The notes under the pieces are model-generated. The model was not told the origin of the DNA, ran no database searches, and saw nothing but the letters and a program-made list of their open reading frames with translations. From Candidatus Obscuribacterales bacterium (lineage in GTDB: Bacteria; Cyanobacteriota; Vampirovibrionia; Obscuribacterales; Obscuribacteraceae): 64,000 nucleotides of DNA. The translations under genes and the position numbers were made by a program. Below are positions 37,942-46,753 of this stretch, piece by piece. The stretch spans positions 62,001 through 126,000 of the forward strand of contig JAIETF010000028.1 of NCBI GenBank assembly GCA_019745415.1. Direction: 5' to 3'. Position 1 is the first letter of the stretch. Each line of letters starts with the position of its first letter.

Positions 37942-38530
37942 TACCAGATACCACGTGGTCGGCACCGAGTATCTCGGTGAACTGCGAAACAAAAGTCTCT
38001 ACATTCTCAAAATTTTTGGCATAGTCAAAAACGACTTTCTTATTGCGCGGCTTGCTGACCACTTTCACTAACCATTGATTTGGCGCCTTGGGCGTAATCT
38101 CCACTTCCATATCTTCGCCGGCAGACCGCCAACTGACAGAAGCTGTGGCTCTGGTAATCAGATTTTCTACATCATCAGAAACACTGTTGACATAAGGTAC
38201 GACCAAAAGTGCCTGACGGCAGGCGTGCAGAACCTGCTTAGCCGAACCAGTCACTTCCAGTTCTCTGGTCTGCTCAAGTTCCCAGAGCTGCTTCTTATCT
38301 CCCTTGCTGAGAAAAATGTGCCGACTCAAGTCTAAGGGCAGAAGCACTGCCACCATAAATACAGCAAACATTGCACCGAGAGAAAGACCGACATTGATGC
38401 CGTACCAAAAAGCATTTGGTTCGTTGCGACTGGTCAAAATGACAATTAAGACAAGCAGACCTATACCGCCGCCGAAGCCCAGCGAGCTGACCAGCATGGC
38501 ACGCAGCACTCTCAATATGTATGGAAGCAT
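37934..38530 (-). CDS. Membrane protein with two N-terminal helices and a cytosolic domain
   Basis: The 198-aa product is not recognised. Two transmembrane helices (LGFGGGIGLLVLIVILTS and LGAMFAVFMVAVLLPL) are followed by a domain of about 120 residues with KQVLHACRQALL and SWRSAGEDMEVEITP, possibly a small alpha/beta fold. Its ATG directly follows the TAA of the preceding small gene (TAAATG), indicating coupled translation. Confidence 0.55.
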   Translation of the reverse strand: MLPYILRVLRAMLVSSLGFGGGIGLLVLIVILTSRNEPNAFWYGINVGLSLGAMFAVFMVAVLLPLDLSRHIFLSKGDKKQLWELEQTRELEVTGSAKQVLHACRQALLVVPYVNSVSDDVENLITRATASVSWRSAGEDMEVEITPKAPNQWLVKVVSKPRNKKVVFDYAKNFENVETFVSQFTEILGADHVVSGNA

Positions 38531-38695
38531 TTATGTCTCTTCCAGAACCTCATCATATCTGGAACTATCTACATACCATTTTAGAAATCTCAATACGATA
38601 TAACCAGGCGGAATAATCACACTCAAAAGCATAAGCTTATCCACCAGATCAAAAAATCCAAAGCGCTTTTTAGCCTTCTTCTTCCAAAAGTTCAC
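38531..38695 (-). CDS. Short single-span membrane protein (54 aa)
   Basis: A basic N-terminus (NFWKKKAKKRFG) precedes one hydrophobic span (LMLLSVIIPPGYIVLRFL). GTG 38695 is taken as the start because AGGAGG lies 9 nt upstream; the ATG at 38713 would contain that site. The gene starts inside the 3' end of the upstream gene and stops directly at the next start codon. This tight packing supports it as real. Function unknown. Confidence 0.5.
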   Translation of the reverse strand: MNFWKKKAKKRFGFFDLVDKLMLLSVIIPPGYIVLRFLKWYVDSSRYDEVLEET

Positions 38696-39149
38696 AGCTA
38701 CTTTCCTCCTCATTGATTTTCACACCGTCAGCTGCAATATCTTGAGCATCTACAGACTCGCTGAGAAGTTCATCGACATTGACGTCGATCCCGCTATCTT
38801 GATTTTCCTGCATTTCAGCAAGTTCTTGAGACTCCTGATTCTCAAGGGCATCAGCCAATTCCTGCGCCTCTAATAGCTCGGCTTCCAGAGCTTTGCCTTG
38901 GGCGGCTAATAGTCGCGCCTGGGCCCGTTCAGCATTAGTGCGCTTGGGGAAGAGCCGAGTGCGACACTTTGTACAAAAGCAGTAGCTGCCTTCCGAAAGG
39001 TGGGAGAAATCACCCAGTTTAAAACCAGTAGGCAGATAGGCTCTAGTCGAGACCAAGCGGCGTTCCAGTCCTTTGAGACGGCGTTGGTAAATGCGCACAT
39101 ATTCATGGCGACAGTTATTCTTCAAATTTTCAGGTGTTGGTTCTTGCAT
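38670..39149 (-). CDS. Acidic hypothetical protein with CxCxxC motif
   Basis: The 159-aa product is not recognised. Residues 13-65 are basic and end in YCFCTKCRTRLFPKR, a possible half zinc-binding site (C-x-C-x-x-C, with an earlier Cys at 13). The rest is a long acidic coiled-coil-like region rich in E, Q, A and L (for example ELLEAQELADALENQ). No membrane segment is seen. It sits 2 bp downstream of the TPR gene in the same operon. Confidence 0.5.
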   Translation of the reverse strand: MQEPTPENLKNNCRHEYVRIYQRRLKGLERRLVSTRAYLPTGFKLGDFSHLSEGSYCFCTKCRTRLFPKRTNAERAQARLLAAQGKALEAELLEAQELADALENQESQELAEMQENQDSGIDVNVDELLSESVDAQDIAADGVKINEEESSCELLEEEG

Positions 39150-39151
39150 GA

Positions 39152-40672
39152 CTAGCGTTGCTTAACTACCGGAAATTCCTTCAAAAACTTACCCTTCCAT
39201 AAAATCATAACGGCTAGATGATGGTCTTCGGCGACTATGTTGGGACAGGAGAAATAAAGTGTCTTTTCAGCGCCCGGTGCAAAGGCTATAGATGTGGGGG
39301 AGGCGACCGGCAGAACCACCGAACCTTTATTCTGTCTTTTGGTATTGTCCCAGAATACAGCCGTCAAAGTGAGATCCTGAACAGCTGCACCCGAAATATT
39401 TTTGATCTTGATTTCTCCCTCCGGTGTGAGACTGCCTCGAGCCAGCCAGTTGCGGGAAGAGACTATGCTCACGGGAGGAGAACCAGGATTCCATACCGAC
39501 TTAGCCGCTTCTGGTCGCGGTTCGTTCTTCTTCTCCTCCTTCAAAAGAGCTTCCAACTTCTCAGTTACCCTTTCTGCGTGACCTTTCACAGAAAGAGCCT
39601 CCTGGGTTTTGTTCTCCTGCTGCAGACGAGCGCTCCACTTGTTAAGGGTGGCAATGAGCTGACGCAGTAAGGCAGCCGTGGGCTTGAGCGAGCAAGCTTC
39701 TTCCAAGGCACGCACGGCACCGGCATAATTGTTCAGCTTAAGATTGAGCCCGGCCAAGAGTTCATAGTTTTCGAAACTACGCTCTTTATCAACCAGCTCG
39801 CTGAGGGCAACTTGAGCCTTTTCGATATCATTGAGATCGAGAAAGAGTTCAACGAGGCGATGACGCACCTCTAGATTATTGGCATCTACCGCCGCCACCG
39901 CCTCGTAGTTCTCCACAGCCTTCTTCTTGTTATTCTTCTGGGCGTAAATTGAAGCCAAGGCGATGCGGGTGGAAGGTTCATCACAAGCAGAGATACTCTT
40001 CTCATAAAGCAGAACAGCTTGGTCCACATCTTTGCCCACTGTCTCAGCCCGGGCTGCCATTTCGCGGTAGCACTGGGCCAGTTTATGGGGCACCTGCCCT
40101 TTCTGCGGGTCATCCAAATAGCCAGCATAATTTTTCAAGGCAGTCAGTTTCTCTACTGCCTGCTCTAAGTTGCCGGCCTGCATCAAGTTCTCAGCCCAAC
40201 GGAAATATAGATCAGCAAGAATCTTGGCCAACTTATCGCTCTCAACGTGGGGAGCAGCGGCACGACACAATCTCTCCGCTTCTTCAAAATGTCCACGATT
40301 CTGGTAGTAAAGCGAAAAGCTCTCCACCACCGCCGCCACAGACTCATGAGAATCGGCTTTGACGCCAAAGCGAAAAGCCGTATCAAGGGCGGTGCGCCCC
40401 TCAGCCACTCGATCGGTGGACAGATAACCCTGGGCCAACCAGGGATAAACAGCCGGATCCGAAGGATTCTGTTTCTGCAGCTCTTCTAAGATGGGAACGG
40501 CAGAAGCTGAACGAGAAGAGCGAATCAAGGCAATAGCCTTATCAAGTGGTGTCTCGCGAGGAGTAAAGACTATGTAAACAGCCCCTGAAAGCAGACCAAG
40601 GGCAAAGACAGCCAGAATCCAGTTCTTGACGCCCTTTTTCTCACCAGAAATATCTGTGCTCGCTTCGCTCAT
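39152..40672 (-). CDS. Membrane-anchored TPR protein
   Basis: The 506-aa protein has one N-terminal transmembrane helix (WILAVFALGLLSGAVYIVF, about 18-36). Around eight TPR-like repeats follow (residues 45-360), including PVYPWLAQGYLSTDRV-like and YLDDPQKGQVPHKLAQCYR-like units. A C-terminal beta-rich domain of about 100 residues (GSLTPEGEIKIKNISGAAVQ, LTLTAVFWDN) could be an Ig-like or FxLYD-like fold. It is the first gene of the minus-strand operon and its start is only 22 bp from the divergent gene at 40695. Confidence 0.65.
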   Translation of the reverse strand: MSEASTDISGEKKGVKNWILAVFALGLLSGAVYIVFTPRETPLDKAIALIRSSRSASAVPILEELQKQNPSDPAVYPWLAQGYLSTDRVAEGRTALDTAFRFGVKADSHESVAAVVESFSLYYQNRGHFEEAERLCRAAAPHVESDKLAKILADLYFRWAENLMQAGNLEQAVEKLTALKNYAGYLDDPQKGQVPHKLAQCYREMAARAETVGKDVDQAVLLYEKSISACDEPSTRIALASIYAQKNNKKKAVENYEAVAAVDANNLEVRHRLVELFLDLNDIEKAQVALSELVDKERSFENYELLAGLNLKLNNYAGAVRALEEACSLKPTAALLRQLIATLNKWSARLQQENKTQEALSVKGHAERVTEKLEALLKEEKKNEPRPEAAKSVWNPGSPPVSIVSSRNWLARGSLTPEGEIKIKNISGAAVQDLTLTAVFWDNTKRQNKGSVVLPVASPTSIAFAPGAEKTLYFSCPNIVAEDHHLAVMILWKGKFLKEFPVVKQR

Positions 40673-40694
40673 GAAGCTATAATATCCTCCACTT

Positions 40695-41600
40695 ATGCAA
40701 TCAGATATTAACCTGACACCAACCGGGTCGCTTGTTGAGATTGGAAAATCTCAAGATGAACGCTCCACTATCGAAAAAATCCCCGGGCGTACTTGGGGAA
40801 CGGCTAGCGAATGCCGTGCCGCCGCCTTGCTTGTGCATGGACTGGGGGCGCATAGCGGCTGGTATGAAGCCCTCGGGCGCAGACTGCGCGTCAAACGTTT
40901 CTTTTCACTAGCTTACGATCAAGTTGGTTTTGGCAAGAGACGCGATCAGACCTTGATGATGAAACAACAATGGCTGGATGATATCAGGTCGGCTTACGAA
41001 TATCTGAGAGAAACCGTTGGAGACAAGCCCATTTTCATCATGGGCAACAGCATGGGCGCCCTCTTGAGCTTGAAAGCAGCAAGCGAACTAAACAAATTGC
41101 CCGATAGCGAGAGACCAGCGGGACTGGTACTTTTCTCGCCGGGCTTTGACGGACATCCCGACACCTTCCGCTTGACTTATAAGGCAAAAGCAGTCTTTAA
41201 GGCACTTTTCGACCCTGACGAAGAACTGAATCTACCTTATACATATGACGACATCACCCGGGAAGAAACAGTTCGCAACTGGCTCAAAAACGACCCCGAT
41301 AAGCGCGAAAAGCTACCGGCTCGTATGCTTTTGGAACTGCTAAAGCTCAGTCAGGAAGTAAAGTCTTCGGTGCGTAAAGTGCCTTGCCCCGTCTTGATGT
41401 TGACCTCTGGTAAAGAAAAGATTGTCGATAATGAAGTCAATCGGTTGGTCTTCGATAGGCTCAACGCGCCGCGCAAAACCCAGCATCGCTTCGACGAAGC
41501 CTGGCATGATTTGATGTTCGATCCGGTGCTGGATGAACTGGTGGAAATGGTCACGGCCTGGATGATCGAAACAACCAAGCAAAGACAAACAGTCGGTTAA
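40695..41600 (+). CDS. Alpha/beta hydrolase (monoacylglycerol lipase / lysophospholipase type)
   Basis: The 301-aa protein has the family pattern: LLVHGLGAHSGWYEALGRRL (oxyanion region), AYDQVGFGKR, the nucleophile elbow GNSMGALLSL (Ser near residue 118), LVLFSPGF, and the late His in FDEAWHDLMFD. It probably cleaves acyl esters such as monoacylglycerol or lysolipid. No signal peptide is seen. The acyl-CoA synthetase downstream (140 bp) could activate the fatty acids it releases. Confidence 0.8.
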   Translation: MQSDINLTPTGSLVEIGKSQDERSTIEKIPGRTWGTASECRAAALLVHGLGAHSGWYEALGRRLRVKRFFSLAYDQVGFGKRRDQTLMMKQQWLDDIRSAYEYLRETVGDKPIFIMGNSMGALLSLKAASELNKLPDSERPAGLVLFSPGFDGHPDTFRLTYKAKAVFKALFDPDEELNLPYTYDDITREETVRNWLKNDPDKREKLPARMLLELLKLSQEVKSSVRKVPCPVLMLTSGKEKIVDNEVNRLVFDRLNAPRKTQHRFDEAWHDLMFDPVLDELVEMVTAWMIETTKQRQTVG

Positions 41601-41690
41601 GCTGTCCTGACTTCCAAAATGAGCAGCTCTTAAGCTACTCTGCTTTGCCAAGAAATAATTTAGCCGGCAAACTTCATACTGAAAACTTAC

Positions 41691-41696
41691 TATAAT
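41691..41696 (+). promoter_or_regulatory. Putative -10 box for the acyl-CoA synthetase gene
   Basis: A perfect TATAAT lies 43 bp before the ATG at 41740. The -35 region at the expected distance is poor (CAAACT). Confidence 0.4.
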
Positions 41697-41739
41697 TACC
41701 CTGGCGTTTATTATCAGAAAAATTGACAGGGAAATTCAG

Positions 41740-43632
41740 ATGGTTTTGGAACAACTTCATTCCGATCGCATCACTGAGCGCAATCTTGCGGCTGTTTTCT
41801 ACACCAGAGCCAAAGGTCTGGCTGAGCACCCGGCTATCAAGTACAAAGATAAGAAAGAGCCCTACAGGGACATGAGCTGGCGCGAATTCAGCCGCCTTGT
41901 CAGAGAAACCGCACTGGGTCTGATGACCCTCGGTCTCAAGCCCGACGAAAAAGCTGCCATTTTTTCATCCACCACCCATTGGTGGGTGGCGGCCGATCTT
42001 GCCACCATATCTAATGGCGCCGTTTCGGTGCCGATATATCCCACTTCATCGGCTTCCGATATCAAGTACATAGTTGATAATTCGCAAGCCCGCATTATCT
42101 TTGTGCAAAACGAAGCCTTGTTGAAGAAACTTCTAGCGGTGAAAGACGAGCTAAACATCCACAAGATAGTGGTTTTTCATCTGCCGGAAGGTATCAAGAG
42201 CGGTGAAGATCTAGCTGAAAAACATAATCAGCCAAGAGGTCTAATCACCGATGTCGAATCATTGAGAAAACTTGGCGGCAGCCTTGATACAGCTCATCTA
42301 AAGATTTTAGAAGACAGAATGAAAGGCACCAGCTTTGATAGCATTGCCACAATTATATATACATCCGGCACCACCGGCGTGCCTAAAGGCGTCCCCCTCA
42401 CGCACGGCAATATCATCTCAGTTTTGGAAGATATCAGACCGATTTTGCCCATAGACGAAAATGATGTCTATCTCTCCTACTTACCGCTTTCTCATGTTTT
42501 CGAACGTATCTGCGGCGAGTTCTATTGGTTAGCCAGAGGCGGTACTTGTGCCTTTGCCGAAGGTATTGAAACTATGGCTCGCAATATGGCCGAATGCGAT
42601 CCGAGCATGATATTAGTGGTGCCAAGAGTGCTGGACCGCATTTATGCCAAGGTCAAGGCAGGCATCGAAGGAGCCTCCGGCAAGAAGAAAGCCTTGATTG
42701 AATGGGCTCTGACAGTCGGAGAGGAAATGGTGGATAGACAGGCTGAGAAACGCGCCGTCGGTCCAATTCTTCTGCTCAAACATCTTATTGCCGATAAGCT
42801 GGCTCTTTCTAAATTGAGAGAAAAGATTGGTCCTAATTTGCGCCTAGTGGTTTCGGGCGGCGCTCCCGCCACCAAAGAAACCTTGCGCTTTTTCAACTCA
42901 ATTGGAATAAGCACTTTAGAAGGCTATGGACTGACTGAGACGGCGGCCCCCTCTAATGTCAACCTGGTAAGCTGCGTGCGTATGGGTACAGTGGGACCCT
43001 GCCTTCCTTCGCTAAGTCAGAAAATAGCCGAGGACGGCGAAATTCTGGTCAAGGGTCCTTCCATCTTCAAAGGCTATTACAAAAACGAAGAAGCGACCCG
43101 CGAAGCCTTCGACGGCGAATGGTTCAGAACCGGTGATATCGGCGAATTTGATGAAATGGGCTATCTGCGCATCACCGATCGCAAAAAAGACCTAATCGTT
43201 AATTCAGCCGGTAAGAATATTGCCCCTCAGAAAATCGAGGCGATACTAAAGACGGTGCCTACCGTAGCCCAAGCTGTAGTGTTCGGAGATAAACAAAAAC
43301 ATCTGGTCGCCCTTCTCACACTGGAAGAGCAAGCGGCTATGGACCTCGGTCGCGAATTGAATCTAGATTTCAATTCATATTTTGACTTGAGCAAACATCC
43401 CGACTTTGTCTCTCATCTGCGCAAAGAGATAGCAGCACGCAGTCGCACCCTCGCCGATTATGAGCAAGTTAAACGCTTCACTATCCTAGCTTCCGACCTT
43501 TCGGTGGAAGCTGGGGAATTGACCGCTACACTCAAGATCAAACGCAATGTCGTGGCGAAAAACTACCAAGACATTATTGAATCTATGTATAGGCACGAAG
43601 AATCGAGCGATAACAAAGTTGCAGTCAGATAG
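41740..43632 (+). CDS. Long-chain acyl-CoA synthetase (AMP-forming)
   Basis: The 630-aa enzyme activates fatty acids to acyl-CoA via acyl-AMP. The P-loop-like motif IYTSGTTGVPKGV is near residue 207. LSYLPLSHVFER, the A5 motif LEGYGLTETAA, the A7 motif WFRTGDIGEFDEMGYL, ITDRKKDLIV and the late Lys (TLKIKRNVV) complete the ANL signatures. The size and the VPRVLDRIYAK segment fit the FAA/FadD15-type long-chain group. It links fatty-acid use to the ETF branch encoded 4 kb upstream. Confidence 0.9.
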   Translation: MVLEQLHSDRITERNLAAVFYTRAKGLAEHPAIKYKDKKEPYRDMSWREFSRLVRETALGLMTLGLKPDEKAAIFSSTTHWWVAADLATISNGAVSVPIYPTSSASDIKYIVDNSQARIIFVQNEALLKKLLAVKDELNIHKIVVFHLPEGIKSGEDLAEKHNQPRGLITDVESLRKLGGSLDTAHLKILEDRMKGTSFDSIATIIYTSGTTGVPKGVPLTHGNIISVLEDIRPILPIDENDVYLSYLPLSHVFERICGEFYWLARGGTCAFAEGIETMARNMAECDPSMILVVPRVLDRIYAKVKAGIEGASGKKKALIEWALTVGEEMVDRQAEKRAVGPILLLKHLIADKLALSKLREKIGPNLRLVVSGGAPATKETLRFFNSIGISTLEGYGLTETAAPSNVNLVSCVRMGTVGPCLPSLSQKIAEDGEILVKGPSIFKGYYKNEEATREAFDGEWFRTGDIGEFDEMGYLRITDRKKDLIVNSAGKNIAPQKIEAILKTVPTVAQAVVFGDKQKHLVALLTLEEQAAMDLGRELNLDFNSYFDLSKHPDFVSHLRKEIAARSRTLADYEQVKRFTILASDLSVEAGELTATLKIKRNVVAKNYQDIIESMYRHEESSDNKVAVR

Positions 43633-43653
43633 TAAGAGCTAAAGCTAAAGCCA

Positions 43654-43690
43654 AAAGGGAAAGGGTCTCTATGAAAGACCCTTTCCCTTT
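43654..43690. terminator. Bidirectional hairpin between convergent genes
   Basis: A perfect 15-bp stem (AAAGGGAAAGGGTCT / AGACCCTTTCCCTTT) with a 7-nt loop sits between the convergent acyl-CoA synthetase and NHL genes. Its own stem ends supply short T-runs on either strand. Confidence 0.75.
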
Positions 43691-43713
43691 AACTAACAGT
43701 TTTACCAATATCT

Positions 43714-44856
43714 CTATGAAAGAGCAGTAGCCGATGCTGTGCGGTCCGCTTTATCAAGAGCCGCTACCTTCAAGACTCTTGAGCGCCCGGCTTCGAGGAC
43801 GAAAAGGGCACCGTCTGAACTGAAGGCTACACCCGTGGGGTTAACCAAGCCCGAGAGGAAAGTCTCGGTGCGACCTTCTCGGTTGATGCGGATAACCATA
43901 CCAGCCCGTCCGGCAGTGACATAGAGCCGACCAAGGCTATCCATAGCCAGATTACCGTCATAACCGTCGGCAAAATTGAAACATTCAGATTCAGCCACTT
44001 GAATACGGGTTACTTCCCGACCATCCAGAGAGCGCTTAACCACCGAACCGGTAGCATGTTCTAAACACCAGAGGAAACCATCCGGGTCAAGAAGCAGGCC
44101 TTGGGTACCGTGTCCTGGTCCACCAAGCAAGACTTCCGATTCGCCGCCCTTGTCTATCTTGAAGATGCCGCCTGTGTTAGAGGGAAAGTTCGAGACATAG
44201 ACCTCCTCTCTGGCTCCAATTGCCAAATCGGAAAGAAAAGTACCGCCTCCGGTGAGGTTGCCGTCCAATTGAGCGAGAATGCGACCAGACTTGTTGGGGT
44301 CGATTTTATAGACTGTGCCTTGTATGGTGGCAACATAGAGGACCCCTTTACGGTCAAAACGCAAACCCGAGATGGTGCTGTTGCCGCGAATGCGAGCATA
44401 CTCGCTGAGGGTACCGTTGCCGTCGATAAACCAAACCGAGCCGTCGCAAGAGAAGTAGATGCCTCCCGGGCCGGCGGTCATTCGGGAAAAGCGGTTGGAA
44501 AAAGCAGAATTGAGCTGGGAGAGCACCCTGACGGCATAGCCGCGCGGAGCATCCGGCAGGTCGACTACGCCGGTGCTGCTGCTTTTCCCCTCTTTCTCTG
44601 CCGAAAAGCTGCCTTCTTCCTCTTCGTTGATTTCAGCCGAGGTGATATCAATGTGCAAAATCAGATGGAGTGGGATAAGAAAACGGCGAACATGAATCTG
44701 CCCGTCACTTTCATGAATATAAGATTCGACATCAATATGGTCATGATCGACGGTGAGGACCCGACCTGTAACCGTATTATGACAACCCATGCCGTACCAG
44801 ATTAGTATCTTCTGCCTGGAATCTACAAATCCTTGCAACCTGGTCCTGAAACTCAT
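43714..44856 (-). CDS. NHL/SMP-30-type beta-propeller protein with Sm-like N-terminal segment
   Basis: The 380-aa protein has a short N-terminal domain (about 1-75) with NTVTGRVLTVDHDHIDVESY, a strand pattern like an Sm or similar small barrel. A linker rich in E and S follows. Residues 110-370 contain six or so blades of the NHL/SMP-30 kind (ISGLRFDRKGVLYVATIQGTV, GLLLDPDGFLWCLEHATGS, NLAMDSLGRLYVTAG, GVAFSSDGALFVLEAG). No signal peptide is present, so it is probably cytosolic. Function unknown; a lactonase activity is possible but no metal site can be confirmed. Confidence 0.68.
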   Translation of the reverse strand: MSFRTRLQGFVDSRQKILIWYGMGCHNTVTGRVLTVDHDHIDVESYIHESDGQIHVRRFLIPLHLILHIDITSAEINEEEEGSFSAEKEGKSSSTGVVDLPDAPRGYAVRVLSQLNSAFSNRFSRMTAGPGGIYFSCDGSVWFIDGNGTLSEYARIRGNSTISGLRFDRKGVLYVATIQGTVYKIDPNKSGRILAQLDGNLTGGGTFLSDLAIGAREEVYVSNFPSNTGGIFKIDKGGESEVLLGGPGHGTQGLLLDPDGFLWCLEHATGSVVKRSLDGREVTRIQVAESECFNFADGYDGNLAMDSLGRLYVTAGRAGMVIRINREGRTETFLSGLVNPTGVAFSSDGALFVLEAGRSRVLKVAALDKADRTASATALS

Positions 44857-44912
44857 AGCAAATTGTCCTCGAAAATACCCAACTACATCCAGAGAAGTAC
44901 AAAGTTATGCTT

Positions 44913-45362
44913 CTATTCTTGTACCCAATCTTGCCTGTCTACAATCAGGGCATGGTTCCAAAATTGTTCAATCTTGTAGAAACTGCGTTCTTTTTCTTGC
45001 AAAACGTGCACGATGACATGACCGAAATCAAGTAGAACCCAACGTCCCTCGCCTTTCCCTTCTATAGATTTTGGCTTGGAGCCCAAAGCTCTTAATTTGT
45101 CATCGACATTGTCAACTATTGCTCTAACTTGGGCTGCCGACTCGGCTCCGGCAATGACAAAATAATCGGCAAGCAATGTCACCTTGCTGACATCCAGGAC
45201 TACTACAGATTTAGCCTTCTTCTCTTCACAAGCATTGGCGGCAGCATAGGCTGCCAGCTTAGCGTCGCCTGTATCTCTTAGCTCTCTTAGCGACTCTCCT
45301 TCTGATTTCTCTAAATTAGCCAGCTTTTCACGGTTTTCCATTTTTTGTTGCTCAAAAATCAC
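44913..45362 (-). CDS. rsfS: Ribosome silencing factor RsfS
   Basis: RsfS binds ribosomal protein L14 and prevents subunit joining when nutrients are low. The 149-aa product carries the family core: KSVVVLDVSKVTLLADYFVIAG, KPKSIEGKGEGRWVLLDFGHVIVHV and FYKIEQFWNHA. The N-terminal 40 residues are an extra charged extension (family members are usually about 105-120 aa); ATG 45344 is an alternative start. Confidence 0.92.
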   Translation of the reverse strand: MIFEQQKMENREKLANLEKSEGESLRELRDTGDAKLAAYAAANACEEKKAKSVVVLDVSKVTLLADYFVIAGAESAAQVRAIVDNVDDKLRALGSKPKSIEGKGEGRWVLLDFGHVIVHVLQEKERSFYKIEQFWNHALIVDRQDWVQE

Positions 45363-45482
45363 ACTATTAAAAATATGCCTAGAATGCCAATTTTACCAGT
45401 CTAATCAATATCGACCAGCATAGACTTTGCATCAGTTCTAAAAAAGAACGATTATCAAGAACCACATTTTATTCCAGAACCC

Positions 45483-45511
45483 TTGTTTCAGCCCTTGGGG
45501 TGCTGTATTCT
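45483..45511 (+). promoter_or_regulatory. Sigma-70-type promoter for hup
   Basis: TTGTTT (45483-45488) and TATTCT (45506-45511) are separated by 17 bp. This predicts a leader of about 85 nt before the GTG start at 45605. Confidence 0.5.
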
Positions 45512-45604
45512 CTCATCTCACGTGGTTATTGAACCGCCAAGAGTACACTAAGCATGTTGTTCTCGTGATAACCGTGATAAATAGGAAGAGTAGGAGGAAC
45601 CCCT

Positions 45605-45889
45605 GTGAACAAAGCAGAATTGGCTGCCGAAATCGCTGCACGTACCAATACAACCAAGAAGTCTGTCGAAGAAATGCTTGCCGCATTCACCGATGTAGTT
45701 ACTGAAACAGTCGCCAAAGGTGATCGCGTTACCCTGGTTGGCTTCGGCACCTTCTTGCCCCGTCAAAGACAAGCTCGTGAAACCAACAACCCGCAAAAAC
45801 CCGGCGAAAAGATCAAAGTACCCGCCAAGCGCGTACCTGCCTTCCAGCCTGGCAAAGAGTTCAAAGATACTGTAGACCGCAGCAAATAA
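45605..45889 (+). CDS. hup: HU-family DNA-binding protein
   Basis: The 94-aa nucleoid protein is dimeric and bends DNA. It shows NKAELAAEIAARTNTTKKSVEEML, RVTLVGFGTF and a C-terminal RVPAFQPGKEFKDTV segment, all typical of HU. The beta-arm usually reads R-N-P-x-T; here it is TNNPQKPGEKIKVPAK, a mild variant. The start is GTG 45605 with AGGAGG about 8 nt upstream. A strong terminator follows, so it is monocistronic. Confidence 0.95.
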   Translation: MNKAELAAEIAARTNTTKKSVEEMLAAFTDVVTETVAKGDRVTLVGFGTFLPRQRQARETNNPQKPGEKIKVPAKRVPAFQPGKEFKDTVDRSK

Positions 45890-45916
45890 TTACAGTAACT
45901 TGTAACCAAAATGCAA

Positions 45917-45950
45917 AAAAGAGGCGCTTCACGGCGCCTCTTTTATTTTT
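45917..45950 (+). terminator. Terminator after hup
   Basis: An 11-bp stem (AAAAGAGGCGC / GCGCCTCTTTT, loop TTCACG) is followed by ATTTTT. Confidence 0.9.
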
Positions 45951-46012
45951 CTGTCGGCAAGCTCATATCTAGCTTGCCCTTATGCAGTTGCTGAACCTAG
46001 TTGACGATTCCG

Positions 46013-46753
46013 CTACGGTGTTTCTGAACCATCGAGCAATTCAAGCATGGTCTCGAGACGAGGGTCAGAAACATTCTGAAGCCCCTCCTTGACAATCGAA
46101 AGAGCCAATGGTCTGTTGCCGTTCTCAGCCTGAAGGCAAGCCCCTCGCAGGTAAGCTTCCACATAGCGGGGATTTGCTCTGAAAGCCTTGGCGTAGCTAT
46201 CTCTGGCTAAGGAAAGATCATTATCTTCTTCGGCGCAGAGACCCAGTTCGAAGAAAACCATAGACTCTAGAGTAGAGGCCCGACCATCTCTTTGATGAGA
46301 ACGCGCCTGGTCCAATAAGTTGGACGCTTCAGTGAGCTTATCAATAGCCAAGCCATAGTTGCCCTTGATTCGCTCGCTCAAGCCTTGATCATAAAGGCGG
46401 TAACCATCCTGCAAAAGTGCATAATTGCGACGCCGGGGCTCCATATCATAGTCCGGCGGTGATATACCTACCTCCGGCGGTCTGGCCGCACGCCTCACTT
46501 GTTTCTGCGCTTTGCTCCGCCTAGAACCCGCGTGCCTGCTGCCGACTCTTGCACCAGAAGAAGCTGCTCTCCTGCTGGAGCCCACCCTGCGCTTAACCGA
46601 GCTCTTCTTTGTGGAGCTTGTTTTCTTGCGAGCTTGAGCCGGCTCTGCATTCAGAAGAGGCAAAAGTAAAAGAATAACAAGCAAAGAAAGGAGCCGACTC
46701 CATTGCCAGCTCCTTCTTTCATTGCTTACAGTCGAATTAGCCGTTTTTCTCAC
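46013..46753 (-). CDS. Exported basic TPR-like protein
   Basis: The 246-aa protein has a signal sequence (WSRLLSLLVILLLLPLLNAEPAQA). A very basic low-complexity stretch follows (about 42-95, rich in K, R and S, for example KKTSSTKKSSVKRRVGSSRR) and could bind nucleic acid or acidic polymers. Residues 105-240 form three TPR-like units (GYRLYDQGLSERIKGNYGLA, DSYAKAFRANPRYVEAYLRG). The start is GTG 46753, 17 nt inside the end of pnp, so it may be translated from the pnp transcript. Confidence 0.6.
   Translation of the reverse strand: MRKTANSTVSNERRSWQWSRLLSLLVILLLLPLLNAEPAQARKKTSSTKKSSVKRRVGSSRRAASSGARVGSRHAGSRRSKAQKQVRRAARPPEVGISPPDYDMEPRRRNYALLQDGYRLYDQGLSERIKGNYGLAIDKLTEASNLLDQARSHQRDGRASTLESMVFFELGLCAEEDNDLSLARDSYAKAFRANPRYVEAYLRGACLQAENGNRPLALSIVKEGLQNVSDPRLETMLELLDGSETP

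Noticed and set aside
44101..44805. Plus-strand open frame of 234 codons
   Set aside because: It is the shadow of the NHL propeller gene, whose blade motifs are clear on the minus strand.
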